Assembly (NCBI GenBank): GCA_963728495.1
Contig: CAVSKI010000005.1
Span: 186,001-250,000, forward strand
Source of the DNA: JACVRW01 sp963728495
GTDB taxonomy: Bacteria; Actinomycetota; Thermoleophilia; Solirubrobacterales; Thermoleophilaceae
Length of the DNA stretch: 64,000 nucleotides
Reading direction: 5' to 3'
Shown here: piece after piece, positions 10,635 to 19,931 of the stretch
How the letters are laid out: each line of letters starts with the position of its first letter
Position numbering within the stretch: position 1 is the first letter of the stretch
The notes under the pieces: model-generated
Told to the model about the DNA's origin: nothing
What the model saw: the letters and a program-made list of their open reading frames with translations, nothing else
The model's database searches: none
Program-made: the position numbers and the translations under genes

Positions 10635-11878
10635 GCGATTCGCCCCGGATCGCGCTGATCGCCACGCTCGACACCAAGGGCGACGAGACCGCGTACGTTC
10701 GCGATCGCATAGGCGCCCTCGGCGGGACGGCGATCGTGATCGACTCGGGCATCCTCGGCGAGGCCGTGGGCTGCGAGGCCGACGTGCCGCGCGCCGAGGT
10801 CGCCCGGGCGGGCGGGTACGAGCTCGATGCGGTGCGCGCCGCCGGCTCGCGCGGCGCGGCGGTCGAGCAGATGCAGAAGGGCGTGCGCGCGGTGCTCGAA
10901 GGCCTCTGGGCCGACCGCCGCGTGGACGGCGCGCTCTGCCTGGGCGGCGCGGAGGGGGCCCTGCTCGGCGCCGCGGCGATGGCCGCCCTGCCGGTCGGCG
11001 TGCCCAAGCTGATCGTCTCTCCCTCGGCCTCGGGCCGCCGGCCCTTCGGGCCGTTCGTGGGCGAGGGCGACACGCTGGTGATGCACTCGGTGATCGACAT
11101 CCTCGGGATCAACCCGATCTCGCGGGCGATCTTCGACAACGCCGCCGCCGCGGTGGTGGGCATGGCTCGCGATGCGGGCCGCCCCGCCGAGGCGCTGGGC
11201 GAGCGCTGCGTGGCGATCACGATGCTCGGGCACACCACACCTGCCGTCATGCGCATGCTGCCGGCGCTCGAGGCCGGCGGCCACCAGCCGGTCGTGTTCC
11301 ACGCCAACGGAGTCGGCGGCCCGGCCATGGAGCGCCTGATCGAGGCCGACGCCATCACCGGCGTGATCGACTTCACGCTGTCCGAGCTGGCCAACGCCAT
11401 GCACCCGACCGGCATCCACGCCACCGGCCCGCGCCGCCTGACCGTGGCCGGTGAGCACGGGCTTCCGCAGGTGGTGGTTCCCGGCTGTGTCGACTTCTTC
11501 AATCAGGGCGCCCGGGAGGAGCTGCCCGAGCGCTACCGCCAGCGCAAGCAGTACTTCCACAACCCCGTTGCCACCCTGGTGCGCCTGACCGCCGACGAGG
11601 AGGCCGCGCTCGGCCGCGTGGTCGCGGAGCGGCTCTCCGGCGCGCGCGGTCCGGTGCGCGTGGTCTGCCCGACGGGTGGATTCTCGCTCGCCGACGTGCC
11701 CGGCGGCGACCTGTGGGACCCCGAGGCGGACGCCGCCTTCATAGACGCCCTGCGCGATGCGCTGCCTCCCGAGATTCCCTTCGAGGAGGTCGACGCCCAC
11801 GTGGACGACCCCGAGTTCGCCGACCTCGTCGCCGCGCGCTACCTCACCCTGGCCAAGGAGACCGCAGATGTCATCTGA
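10631..11878 (+). CDS. Second Tm-1-like ATP-binding (UPF0261) protein
   Basis: 415 residues from a TTG at 10631 that overlaps the previous stop. It is a paralogue of the gene at 1186-2412 and shows the same landmarks: IALIATLDTKGDETAYVRDR at the N-terminus, LCLGGAEGALLGAAAM, GVPKLIVSPSASGRRPFGPF, HSVIDILGINPISRAIFDNA, then a second half with AITMLGHTTPAVMRML and FHANGVGGPAMERL. Unlike the first copy it has no TIM-barrel partner gene beside it; the downstream gene is a creatininase-fold hydrolase. Function unknown; its place inside a sugar-isomerase operon points to catabolism rather than antiviral action. Confidence 0.88.
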   Translation: MSDSPRIALIATLDTKGDETAYVRDRIGALGGTAIVIDSGILGEAVGCEADVPRAEVARAGGYELDAVRAAGSRGAAVEQMQKGVRAVLEGLWADRRVDGALCLGGAEGALLGAAAMAALPVGVPKLIVSPSASGRRPFGPFVGEGDTLVMHSVIDILGINPISRAIFDNAAAAVVGMARDAGRPAEALGERCVAITMLGHTTPAVMRMLPALEAGGHQPVVFHANGVGGPAMERLIEADAITGVIDFTLSELANAMHPTGIHATGPRRLTVAGEHGLPQVVVPGCVDFFNQGAREELPERYRQRKQYFHNPVATLVRLTADEEAALGRVVAERLSGARGPVRVVCPTGGFSLADVPGGDLWDPEADAAFIDALRDALPPEIPFEEVDAHVDDPEFADLVAARYLTLAKETADVI

Positions 11879-12770
11879 GGAAACCATCCGCTCGCATGCA
11901 CCGCATGCTCGCGGCCAAGCCCCCGTATCGAACTGCCTGCTGGATCTGGCTCCACCCGACATCGCGTGGTTTCGCGAACGCTCGGACATCGTGCTGATCC
12001 CGATCGGGTCGTGCGAGCAGCACGGCGCCCACCTGCCGCTGGGCACCGACACCATCACCGCGCTCGAGGTCTCCAAGCGCGCGGCTGAGAAGGCCGAGGT
12101 GCCCTACGCCCCACCCTTCTGGGCGGGCTACTCGCCCCAGCACATGCGCGAGCCGGAGACCGGCGTGGGCACGATCACCTTTCGGGCTTCGACCGTCGTC
12201 GAGGCCTGGTACGACATCGCCCGCTCCCTGATTCATCACGGCTGGAACAAGCTGATCTTCGTGAACGGGCACGGCTCGAACACGAAGGTGATCGATCCGC
12301 TGCTGCGCCGAGTGAAATACGAGACGGGCGCGATCGTCGGGCTCTACAAGCCCTACGCCGAGCGCTACATCGGCATGCTGGAGGACCTGCTGGAGAACCC
12401 GCCGGAGGAGACGCCGGGCTGGCACGCATCAGAGCTCGAGACCTCGCAGGTGATGGCCCACGACGCCGCGCTGGTGCGCATGGACCGCGCCGAGACCGAC
12501 CGAGCCCAGGTGCCGAAGTGGCTGCCTCAGTCCTTCGTCAAGCGCGACGGCGCCCCCGACGTGGCCTTCCAGGGCTACCAGTACTTCACATTCCCGATGG
12601 ACCACAACGAGTTCTCGCGCACGGGCGTGATCGGCAACCCGATGACCGCCACGCGCGAGAAGGGAGAAGAGGCACTCAACCGCTTCGCCGATCACCTCGT
12701 CGCCGCGATCGACGAGTTTCGCCCGCTGGAGACCGACATCAAGCGGCGCGAGTTCGAGGACCGAGTTTGA
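11868..12770 (+). CDS. Creatininase-family metal-dependent amidohydrolase/lactonase
   Basis: 300 residues from the ATG at 11868, inside the end of the preceding Tm-1-like gene (11-bp overlap). The family motif LIPIGSCEQHGAHLPLGTDT supplies Glu, His and Asp metal ligands, and IFVNGHGSNT is the second conserved motif; HASELETSQVMAHD contains the expected acidic ligand further on. Creatininase-fold enzymes hydrolyse cyclic amides or lactones, so here a lactone of an oxidised sugar would be a reasonable substrate, given the FAD oxidase at the head of the operon. It lies just before the DeoR regulator gene. Confidence 0.85.
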   Translation: MSSEETIRSHAPHARGQAPVSNCLLDLAPPDIAWFRERSDIVLIPIGSCEQHGAHLPLGTDTITALEVSKRAAEKAEVPYAPPFWAGYSPQHMREPETGVGTITFRASTVVEAWYDIARSLIHHGWNKLIFVNGHGSNTKVIDPLLRRVKYETGAIVGLYKPYAERYIGMLEDLLENPPEETPGWHASELETSQVMAHDAALVRMDRAETDRAQVPKWLPQSFVKRDGAPDVAFQGYQYFTFPMDHNEFSRTGVIGNPMTATREKGEEALNRFADHLVAAIDEFRPLETDIKRREFEDRV

Positions 12771-12771
12771 C

Positions 12772-13581
12772 GTGAGCCCGACGGTGCCACCCGCTCTGCG
12801 CCGCGCCCAGATGCTGGAGCGGATTCGCCGCGAGGGCGGCGTGTCGATCGCCGAGTTGGCCGACAGGCACGCCGTATCGACCATCACCGTCCACCGCGAC
12901 CTCGCCGAGCTATCCGCGGACGGCCTGATCGAACGGGTGCACGGGGGGGCACGGGCGATCAACGGGCAGGCGAGCGGCGAACGTATCGAGACCGCCTGGG
13001 ACGGCAGAGTGGCCCAGAGCCGCGAGGCCAAGGCCGCCATTGCCGCGCGCGCCGCCCGGCTCGTGAACGACAACGCGACGATCTTCCTCGACTCGTCCTC
13101 GACCTGCCTGGCACTGGCCCGCGCCCTCGAGGCCGACCCTCCCCAGATGGTCACGCTGGTCACCAATTCGCCGGCCATCGCCTTCGAGCTGTCGGCCGAG
13201 TCGATACACGTGATCGTGACTCCGGGCGAGGTCGATCAGCACATGCGGCTGATCGGCGGGCGCTGGGCCTACGAGTTCCTGTCCGAGCTGAACATCGACG
13301 TGGCCTTCATATCGGCCGCCGGCATCACACTCGAACAGGGTCTCACCACCTCACGAAGGCCGCTGGCCGATGTGGTCAACGCCGCCCGCGCCGTGGCCCG
13401 CAGCTGCGTGGCGCTGGTGGACTCCAGCAAGTTCGGGCGCTCCTCGCTGCTGACCATGTCGCGTAACGAGGAGCTCGACCTGCTGATCGTCGACTCCGGC
13501 CTGCCGGACGCGACCGTTGAGGAATACCGCCGGGCCGGCGTGCCAATCGAGGTGGCCGGCCAGATTCAACCCGCGAACTGA
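12772..13581 (+). CDS. DeoR/GlpR-family transcriptional regulator
   Basis: 269 residues from a GTG 1 bp after the creatininase stop. The N-terminal winged helix reads RRAQMLERIRREGGVSIAEL then HAVSTITVHRDLAELSADGL, the standard DeoR signature. The C-terminal DeoR sensor domain includes IFLDSSSTCLALARAL and FISAAGITLEQGLTTSRRP, and VDSSKFGRSSL near the end. Such proteins sense phosphorylated sugars or intermediates and usually repress their own operon. Its position in the middle of the operon suggests it controls 8332-15721; no operator can be assigned with certainty. Confidence 0.9.
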   Translation: MSPTVPPALRRAQMLERIRREGGVSIAELADRHAVSTITVHRDLAELSADGLIERVHGGARAINGQASGERIETAWDGRVAQSREAKAAIAARAARLVNDNATIFLDSSSTCLALARALEADPPQMVTLVTNSPAIAFELSAESIHVIVTPGEVDQHMRLIGGRWAYEFLSELNIDVAFISAAGITLEQGLTTSRRPLADVVNAARAVARSCVALVDSSKFGRSSLLTMSRNEELDLLIVDSGLPDATVEEYRRAGVPIEVAGQIQPAN

Positions 13582-13595
13582 GAGAGAGACGCACG

Positions 13596-14597
13596 ATGGC
13601 ACGACCAGTCACGTTGTTCACCGGCCAGTGGGCCGACCTTCCGCTGGAGGAGCTGGCCGCCAAGTGCGGCGAGTGGGGCTTCGACGGCCTCGAGCTGGCC
13701 TGCTGGGGGGACCACTTCGACGTCGACGCGGCGCTGGCCGATGACGGCTACGTGCGCTCCAAGCGCGAGCTGCTCGAGCGCCACGGGCTCGAGTGCTGGG
13801 CCATCGGCGCGCACCTAGTCGGCCAGGCGGTGTGCGATCCGATCGACTCGCGCCATCAGGCCGTGCTGCCCGAGGGCGTCTGGGGCGACGGCGACCCCGA
13901 GGGGGTGCGCCAACGCGCCGCCGAGAAGATGAAGGACACCGCTCGCGCTGCGGCCAAGCTGGGCGTGGGCGTGGTCACCGGCTTCACCGGCTCGCCGGTG
14001 TGGCACATGCTCTACTCCTTCCCGCCCAACGACTGGGACGAGGTACAGCGCGGCTACGAGGAGTTCGCCGAGCGCTGGAACCCGATCATCGACGCCTTCG
14101 ACGAGGAGGGCGTGAAGTTCGGGCTCGAGGTCCACCCCACCGAGATCGCCTACGACTTCCCCACCACCGAGAAGACGCTCGAGGCCATCGGCCGGCGCGA
14201 GGGCTTCGGCATCAACTTCGACCCCTCCCACTTCGCCCACCAGTTCCTCGACTCGGGCGCGTTCATCGAGCAGTTCGCCGACCGCATCTACCACGTGCAC
14301 GTCAAGGACTCGATCAAGCGCCTCGACGGACGCCGGTCGATACTCGGCTCACACATCGACTTCGGCGAGCCCGAGCGTGGCTGGACATTCGTGTCACCCG
14401 GTCACGGCGACGTCGACTTCGAGGACGTGTTCCGCGTGCTCAACCGGATCGGCTACGACGGGCCGCTCTCGATCGAGTGGGAGGACTCGGGGATGGACCG
14501 CGACTGGGGCGCGCCCGATGCGCTTCAGTTCGTCCGCCGCACCGACTTCTCCCCCTCGACGGTGGCCTTCGACGCCGCCTTCGCGCGGGAGGGCTAG
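13596..14597 (+). CDS. Sugar phosphate isomerase/epimerase family TIM-barrel protein
   Basis: 333 residues, ATG at 13596 behind GAGAGAGACG. It is an AP-endonuclease-2/xylose-isomerase-like TIM barrel: FTGQWADLPLEELAAKCGEW, FDGLELACWGDHFDVD, then GLEVHPTEIAYDFPT with a likely metal glutamate, FGINFDPSHFAHQF with aspartate and histidine ligands, IYHVHVKDS with histidine, and PLSIEWEDSGMDRDWG with the last glutamate. It is distinct from the epimerase at 9729. It probably isomerises an intermediate of the same pathway, next to the Gfo/Idh/MocA dehydrogenase 5 bp downstream, a very common pairing in inositol and keto-sugar catabolism. Confidence 0.87.
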   Translation: MARPVTLFTGQWADLPLEELAAKCGEWGFDGLELACWGDHFDVDAALADDGYVRSKRELLERHGLECWAIGAHLVGQAVCDPIDSRHQAVLPEGVWGDGDPEGVRQRAAEKMKDTARAAAKLGVGVVTGFTGSPVWHMLYSFPPNDWDEVQRGYEEFAERWNPIIDAFDEEGVKFGLEVHPTEIAYDFPTTEKTLEAIGRREGFGINFDPSHFAHQFLDSGAFIEQFADRIYHVHVKDSIKRLDGRRSILGSHIDFGEPERGWTFVSPGHGDVDFEDVFRVLNRIGYDGPLSIEWEDSGMDRDWGAPDALQFVRRTDFSPSTVAFDAAFAREG

Positions 14598-14602
14598 GCG
14601 AG

Positions 14603-15721
14603 ATGGCCGACGTGGAGGAGATCGGCATCGGCATGCTGGGCTACGCCTTCATGGGCAAGGCCCACTCCAACGCCTACAGGACGCTGCCCTACATGGCCTG
14701 GCCGCCACCCTATGTGCCCAAGCTGGTGGCGATCGCCGGGCGCAACGAGGAGGCGGTGTCCGAAGCCGCCCAGCGCTACGGCTTCGAGGACTACGTGACC
14801 GACTGGCGCGAACTGGTGGGCGACGACCGCGTGCAGGTGTTCGACAATTCGGGGCCGAACAACCTGCACACCGATCCCTCGATCGCGGCTGCCGAGGCGG
14901 GGAAGCACGTGATCTGCGAAAAGCCGCTGGGGCGCGATGCCGAGGAGTCATATGACGCCTGGCAGCGCGTGGACGCCGCCGGTGTCAAGCACATGTGCGC
15001 CTTCAACTACCGCTTCGTGCCCGCCGTGCGGCTGGCGCGGGCGATCGTCGAATCCGGCGATCTCGGGCAGATCACCCACTTCCGCGGGTCCTACCAGCAG
15101 GAATGGGGAGCGACCGACGACGAGGCCTGGCGCTTCGACAAGGCGCTTGCGGGCTCGGGAGCGCTCGGCGACCTCGGCGCCCACGTGATCGACCTGGCGC
15201 GCTACGTCGTCGGCGAGATCGAGTCGGTTGCCGGCACCACCGCCACCTTCAAGCACGGCCGCGACGTCGACGACGCGGTCGAGTCCGTCGTCACCTTCGA
15301 CAACGGCGCAGTCGGAACGATCGAGGCCACGCGCTTCGCCGCCGGGCGCAAGAACGCCTTCCGCTGGGAGATCAACGGGACGGAGGGGTCGATCGCCTTC
15401 GACCTGGAGCGGCTGAACGAGCTGCAGGTGCACATCGCCGGGTCGAGCCCGGGCGTGTCGGCGCAGGGCTTTCGCAACGTGCTCGTGTCCGAGGCCGACC
15501 ATCCCTTCTGGGAGTGGTGGTGGCCCCACGGGCACATCATCGGCTGGGAGCACACCTTCGTCCACGAGATCCACCACCTGCTGAGCGCGATTCATGACGA
15601 CTCGGACGTCGCGCCGCACGGGGCCACGTTCGAGGACGGCTACCGCTGCGCCGAGGTGTGCGACGCGATCTTGCGCTCGGCGGAGTCAGGTTCGCGCGAG
15701 GAGATCTCCTACCGGGACTGA
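14603..15721 (+). CDS. Gfo/Idh/MocA-family NAD(P)-dependent oxidoreductase
   Basis: 372 residues from the ATG at 14603; the frame continues upstream but only as a shadow of the isomerase gene. The Rossmann motif IGIGMLGYAFMGKAHSNAY opens the protein, and the catalytic-lysine motif HVICEKPLGRDAEE is intact. The C-domain has NYRFVPAVRLARAIVESGDL and GSGALGDLGAHVIDLARY, the usual substrate-side motif with Asp and His. Family members oxidise sugars, inositols or sugar acids. Last gene of the plus-strand operon, after which 38 bp lead to the acyl-CoA ligase. Confidence 0.92.
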   Translation: MADVEEIGIGMLGYAFMGKAHSNAYRTLPYMAWPPPYVPKLVAIAGRNEEAVSEAAQRYGFEDYVTDWRELVGDDRVQVFDNSGPNNLHTDPSIAAAEAGKHVICEKPLGRDAEESYDAWQRVDAAGVKHMCAFNYRFVPAVRLARAIVESGDLGQITHFRGSYQQEWGATDDEAWRFDKALAGSGALGDLGAHVIDLARYVVGEIESVAGTTATFKHGRDVDDAVESVVTFDNGAVGTIEATRFAAGRKNAFRWEINGTEGSIAFDLERLNELQVHIAGSSPGVSAQGFRNVLVSEADHPFWEWWWPHGHIIGWEHTFVHEIHHLLSAIHDDSDVAPHGATFEDGYRCAEVCDAILRSAESGSREEISYRD

Positions 15722-15759
15722 ACGCCAGCAACCAGGGCCGAGGAATAGGATCGGCGTCG

Positions 15760-17418
15760 ATGACCACGGGCAACGGGCAGCTTGCTTCCTATGCCCACGG
15801 CATCGGCTCTGTGCCGCTGCTGGGCGAGACCATCGGTGCGAACCTCGAACGCACGGCGGCCCGGGTCCCAGAGGCCGATGCGCTCGTGTCGTGCCATCAG
15901 GACGCTCGCTTCGACTGGGCCGAGCTGAACTCCGCCGTCGACCGGCTGGCCCGCGGCCTGCTGGGACTCGGGCTCGAGAAGGGCGACCGCTTGGGGGTCT
16001 GGAGCCCCAACCGCTACGAGTGGGCCCTCACGCAGTACGCCACGGCCAAGCTCGGCGTGATCCTGGTGAACATCAATCCCGCCTACCGCACCTCCGAGCT
16101 CGAGTACGCACTGCGCCAGTCCGGCTGCCGCGTGGTGGTGACGGCCCCGGAGTTCAAGGGCTCGGACTACGGAGCGATGATCGAGGAGGTCCGCGGCGGG
16201 CTGCCCGACCTCGCGCATGTGGTTTCCCTCGATTCGCCCGAATGGGATGAGCTCGCCGCGGGCGGCGGCGGACCCGGCGAGGCGGAGCTGCGCGCGTGCA
16301 TGGACGAGCTGGATTGCGACGACCCGATCAACATCCAGTACACGAGCGGCACCACGGGCCGCCCCAAGGGCGCCACGCTCACCCATCACAACATCCTCAA
16401 CAACGCGCTGCTGCTGAGCGAGGTCCTCGGCTACACCGAGGCCGATCGCGTCTGCGTCCCGGTGCCGCTCTATCACTGCTTCGGCATGGTGATGGGCAAC
16501 CTCGCGTGCAGCCTGAGCGGGGCCTGCATCGTCTATCCCGAGGACGCCTTCGAGCCGCTGGCGACGCTCCAGGCCGTGGCCGGTGAGCGCTGTACCAGCC
16601 TCTACGGAGTGCCCACGATGTTCATCGCCGAGCTCGACCATCCACGCTTCTCGGAGTACGACCTGTCGAGCCTGCGCACCGGCATCATGGCCGGCTCGCC
16701 CTGCCCGATGGAGGTCATGCGCCGGGTGGGGTCAGAGATGGGCATCGAGGAGGTCACGATCGCCTTCGGCATGACCGAGACCTCGCCCGTCTCGACGATG
16801 GTGCGCCGCGACGACACCCTCGAGCAGCGCTGCGAGACGGTCGGGCAGGCCATGGCGCACACCGAGATCAAGATCGTCGACCCGGACAGCGGACGCACGG
16901 TCCTGCGCGGCGAGTCAGGCGAGTTCCGCACCCGCGGCTACCTGGTGATGTCGGGCTACTGGGATGAGCCGGAGCGCACCGCGGAGGCGATCGACTCGGC
17001 GGGCTGGATGCACACCGGGGACCTCGCCACGTTGGACGAGGACGGCTATGTCCGCATCGTCGGGCGAAGCAAGGACATGATCATCCGCGGCGGGGAGAAC
17101 GTCTATCCGCGTGAGATCGAGGAGTTTCTCTACAGCCACCCCGCGGTCGCCGATGTGCAGGTGGTCGGCGTGCCAGACGAGCGCTACGGCGAAGAGATCA
17201 TGGCCTGGGTCATCAGCCGAGAGGGCGAGAGCGTGGAGGAGGACGAACTGCGGGAATTCTGCCGCGGGCAGATCGCCCACTACAAGATTCCTCGCTACGT
17301 CGCGGGCTGCAGCGAGTTCCCCATGACCGTCACGGGCAAGATCCAGAAGCACAAGCTGCGCGAGCAGGCGATCGAGCAGCTCGGACTGCTCACCTCGGCC
17401 GCTGGCCCACGCGGCTGA
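15760..17418 (+). CDS. AMP-binding acyl-CoA synthetase, fatty/aromatic acid type
   Basis: 552 residues from the ATG at 15760. The ATP-binding P-loop motif is YTSGTTGRPKGATLTHHN, followed by the FGMTETSPVS motif, the STMHTGDLATLDEDGY-like hinge (GWMHTGDLATLDEDGYVRIV), GRSKDMIIRGGENVYPREIE and the catalytic lysine in MTVTGKIQKHKLRE. The order and spacing match medium- or long-chain acyl-CoA ligases of the FadD/FCS type. It would activate a carboxylic acid to its CoA thioester in the cytoplasm. The 3' end overlaps a convergent GST gene by 29 bp. No regulator is adjacent. Confidence 0.9.
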   Translation: MTTGNGQLASYAHGIGSVPLLGETIGANLERTAARVPEADALVSCHQDARFDWAELNSAVDRLARGLLGLGLEKGDRLGVWSPNRYEWALTQYATAKLGVILVNINPAYRTSELEYALRQSGCRVVVTAPEFKGSDYGAMIEEVRGGLPDLAHVVSLDSPEWDELAAGGGGPGEAELRACMDELDCDDPINIQYTSGTTGRPKGATLTHHNILNNALLLSEVLGYTEADRVCVPVPLYHCFGMVMGNLACSLSGACIVYPEDAFEPLATLQAVAGERCTSLYGVPTMFIAELDHPRFSEYDLSSLRTGIMAGSPCPMEVMRRVGSEMGIEEVTIAFGMTETSPVSTMVRRDDTLEQRCETVGQAMAHTEIKIVDPDSGRTVLRGESGEFRTRGYLVMSGYWDEPERTAEAIDSAGWMHTGDLATLDEDGYVRIVGRSKDMIIRGGENVYPREIEEFLYSHPAVADVQVVGVPDERYGEEIMAWVISREGESVEEDELREFCRGQIAHYKIPRYVAGCSEFPMTVTGKIQKHKLREQAIEQLGLLTSAAGPRG

Positions 17419-17987
17419 TCCAAGCCGCCAGCTGGGGCTGCTCCGACACGTCCATGCGCTCGTGCAGCACCTGGTGGAACCGCTCGTCGTCCTCGGGCTG
17501 GATGTGCACGGCGTAGCGCAGGAACGGCCAGGCGATGCAGTCTGCGGCGCCGAAGTCGCCGAACAGGTACTCGCGACCGGTGAGCATCGCCTCGAAGAGC
17601 GTGAGCCGGCGCTGCATGCGGGCCCCCCAGCGCGCCAGCTCCTCCGAGTCCCCGGCGCCGTCGGCAACCAGGTTTGGCTCGCGCTTCCAGGCGCGATTGA
17701 ACCAGTCGACGAATACCTCGACCTCCGCCGCCCGCGCCGGCTCGCGCGGAAACAGGGGCGGATCGGGTTGCAGCGCATCGAGGTGGTGAAGGATCCGCGT
17801 GGAGTCCGTGATCACCAGCTCGCCGTGCTCGAGCACCGGCACGAGGTCCTGGCCGCTGGCGGCGCGGACCGGCGTGCGGTCGCCCGGGGTCGACATCGAT
17901 CCACTCCACGGCCAGGCCCTTGAACCCGAGCGCGAGCGCCACTCGCTCGACGTTGGTCGAGTAGGGAATCCGGTAGACGCGCAGCAT
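17390..17987 (-). pseudogene. Glutathione S-transferase-like gene with a frameshift
   Basis: An ATG at 17987 opens MLRVYRIPYSTNVERVALAL with FKGLAVEWIDVDP, the thioredoxin-like N-domain of a GST. At about 17881-17891, inside a CCCCGGG run, the frame changes and continues as GDRTPVRAASGQDLVPVLEH, the cis-proline segment (LVPVLEH), then DSTRILHHLDAL and a helical C-domain ending near residue 198. The two halves join exactly as one GST (about 198 residues), so one extra base explains the break. It lies divergent from the flavin monooxygenase gene, 50 bp away. Real loss or a sequencing indel cannot be told apart here. Confidence 0.75.
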
Positions 17988-18037
17988 CGCGGCGCGCCAC
18001 AATAGCCGCCGCCTCCTTAGCAGCCTGGAGGAGACCC

Positions 18038-19840
18038 ATGACAACCAAAACCGCCGTCGAGCCCGCGGCCGCCGTAGACCAGTGGCTGGCGAGCTTCGAG
18101 CAAGCGCTGACCGAAGGCGACACCCAAGCGGCAGCTGACCTCTTCGCAGAAGAGAGCTTCTGGCGCGACCTCGTGTCGTTCACGTGGAACATCAGGACGG
18201 TCGAGGGCCGGGCGGGGGTCAAGGAAATGCTCGATCACACGCTCGAGCACGCAAAGCCGCGCGGCTGGCACACGACCGAGCCGCCCGCCGAGGCCGAGGG
18301 CGTGACCGAGGCCTGGATCGAGTTCGAGACCGAGGTCGGGCGCGGGCAAGGCCACCTGCGGCTCAAGGACGGCGAGGCGTGGACATTGCTCACCACGCTC
18401 ATCGAGCTCAAGGGCCACGAGGAGGACGCCGGCACCGATCGGCCCCAGGGGGTCGAGCACGGCGCGGACCCCGACCGCGAGACGTGGCTCGAGCGGCGCG
18501 AGCGCGAGGCCGCGGAGCTCGGCTATGAGACCCAGCCCGAGGTCGTGATCGTCGGCGGTGGGCAGGGCGGCATCGTGCTCGGCGCCCGCCTACGGCAACT
18601 GCACGTGCCGACGATCATCGTCGAGCGAAACGAGCGCCCCGGCGACTCCTGGCGCAAGCGCTACAAGTCGCTATGCCTCCACGATCCCGTCTGGTACGAC
18701 CACCTTCCGTACATCAAGTTCCCCGAGAACTGGCCGGTGTTCTCGCCCAAGGACAAGATCGCAGACTGGCTCGAGATGTACACGCAAGTGATGGAGCTCG
18801 ACTACTGGAGCTCGACCGAAGCCAAGAGCGCCAGGTACGACGACAAAGCCGGCGAGTGGATCGTCGTCGTCGACCGTGGAGGCGCGGACGTGACGCTGCG
18901 GCCCAAGCAGCTCGTGATGGCCACCGGGATGTCCGGCAAGCCGAGCGTGCCCGAGATCCCCGGGGCGGACGCCTTCAGGGGCGACCAGCACCACTCCTCA
19001 CAGCACCCCGGGCCCGATGCCTACAAGGGCAAGCGCGCGGTCGTGATCGGCTCCAACAACTCAGCGCACGACATCTGCGCGGCGCTGTGGGAGAACGGCG
19101 CGGACGTGACGATGGTGCAGCGCTCCTCGACCCACATCGTGCGCTCGGACACGCTGATGGACATCGGGCTCGGAGCCCTCTACTCCGAGCAGGCAGTCGC
19201 CGCGGGGGTGACCACCGAGAAGGCCGACATGATCTTCGCGTCGCTGCCCTACCGGATCATGCACGAGTTCCAGATCCCGCTCTACGACCAGATGCGCGAG
19301 CGCGACGCCGACTTCTACGACCGGCTCGAGAAGGCCGGCTTCGATCTCGATTTCGGCGAGGATGGCTCGGGACTGTTCATGAAGTACCTGCGCCGCGGCT
19401 CCGGCTACTACATCGACGTCGGCGCCGCCGAGCTGGTGGCCGACGGTCACATCAAGCTGCAGTCCGGCGCCGTCGACAGGCTCACGGAGGACGGGGTGGT
19501 GATGGCCGACGGCACCGAGCTGCCGGCCGACCTCGTCGTGTACGCCACCGGCTACGGCTCGATGAACGGCTGGGCGGCCGACCTCATCTCCCAGGAAGTC
19601 GCGGACAAGGTGGGCAAGGTCTGGGGGCTCGGCTCCGACACGGCCAAGGACCCCGGCCCTTGGGAGGGCGAGCAGCGCAACATGTGGAAGCCCACCCAGC
19701 AAGAGGCGCTGTGGTTCCACGGCGGCAACCTGCACCAGTCGCGCCACTACTCGCTCTACCTCGCACTCCAGCTAAAGGCGCGGGCCGAGGGCATCGAAAC
19801 GCCGGTCTACGGGCTCCAGGAGGTCCATCACCTCAGCTGA
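18038..19840 (+). CDS. Flavin-containing monooxygenase with N-terminal NTF2-like domain
   Basis: 600 residues, ATG at 18038 behind GGAGGAG. Residues 1 to about 130 form an NTF2/SnoaL-like cone (AAAVDQWLASFEQALTEGDT, FWRDLVSFTWNIRTVEGR). From about 165 on, a class B flavoprotein monooxygenase follows: FAD motif VVIVGGGQGGIVLGARLRQL, the DSWRKRYKSLCLHDP segment, and the NADPH motif VVIGSNNSAHDICAALWENG. The C-terminal ATG-type motif VVYATGYGSMNGW is present. Such fused proteins are known among actinobacterial FMO/Baeyer-Villiger-like enzymes; the substrate is unknown. Downstream lie amidohydrolase, DUF59 and alcohol dehydrogenase genes on the same strand. Confidence 0.88.
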   Translation: MTTKTAVEPAAAVDQWLASFEQALTEGDTQAAADLFAEESFWRDLVSFTWNIRTVEGRAGVKEMLDHTLEHAKPRGWHTTEPPAEAEGVTEAWIEFETEVGRGQGHLRLKDGEAWTLLTTLIELKGHEEDAGTDRPQGVEHGADPDRETWLERREREAAELGYETQPEVVIVGGGQGGIVLGARLRQLHVPTIIVERNERPGDSWRKRYKSLCLHDPVWYDHLPYIKFPENWPVFSPKDKIADWLEMYTQVMELDYWSSTEAKSARYDDKAGEWIVVVDRGGADVTLRPKQLVMATGMSGKPSVPEIPGADAFRGDQHHSSQHPGPDAYKGKRAVVIGSNNSAHDICAALWENGADVTMVQRSSTHIVRSDTLMDIGLGALYSEQAVAAGVTTEKADMIFASLPYRIMHEFQIPLYDQMRERDADFYDRLEKAGFDLDFGEDGSGLFMKYLRRGSGYYIDVGAAELVADGHIKLQSGAVDRLTEDGVVMADGTELPADLVVYATGYGSMNGWAADLISQEVADKVGKVWGLGSDTAKDPGPWEGEQRNMWKPTQQEALWFHGGNLHQSRHYSLYLALQLKARAEGIETPVYGLQEVHHLS

Positions 19841-19931
19841 CCCGACAAGGCCGGCCCCGCACCGGCGCGCATCGACTCCCCGCGGACCGGGTAAATGTTC
19901 CTATGACCCGCGCGGCAGAAAGAGGAGTCAC

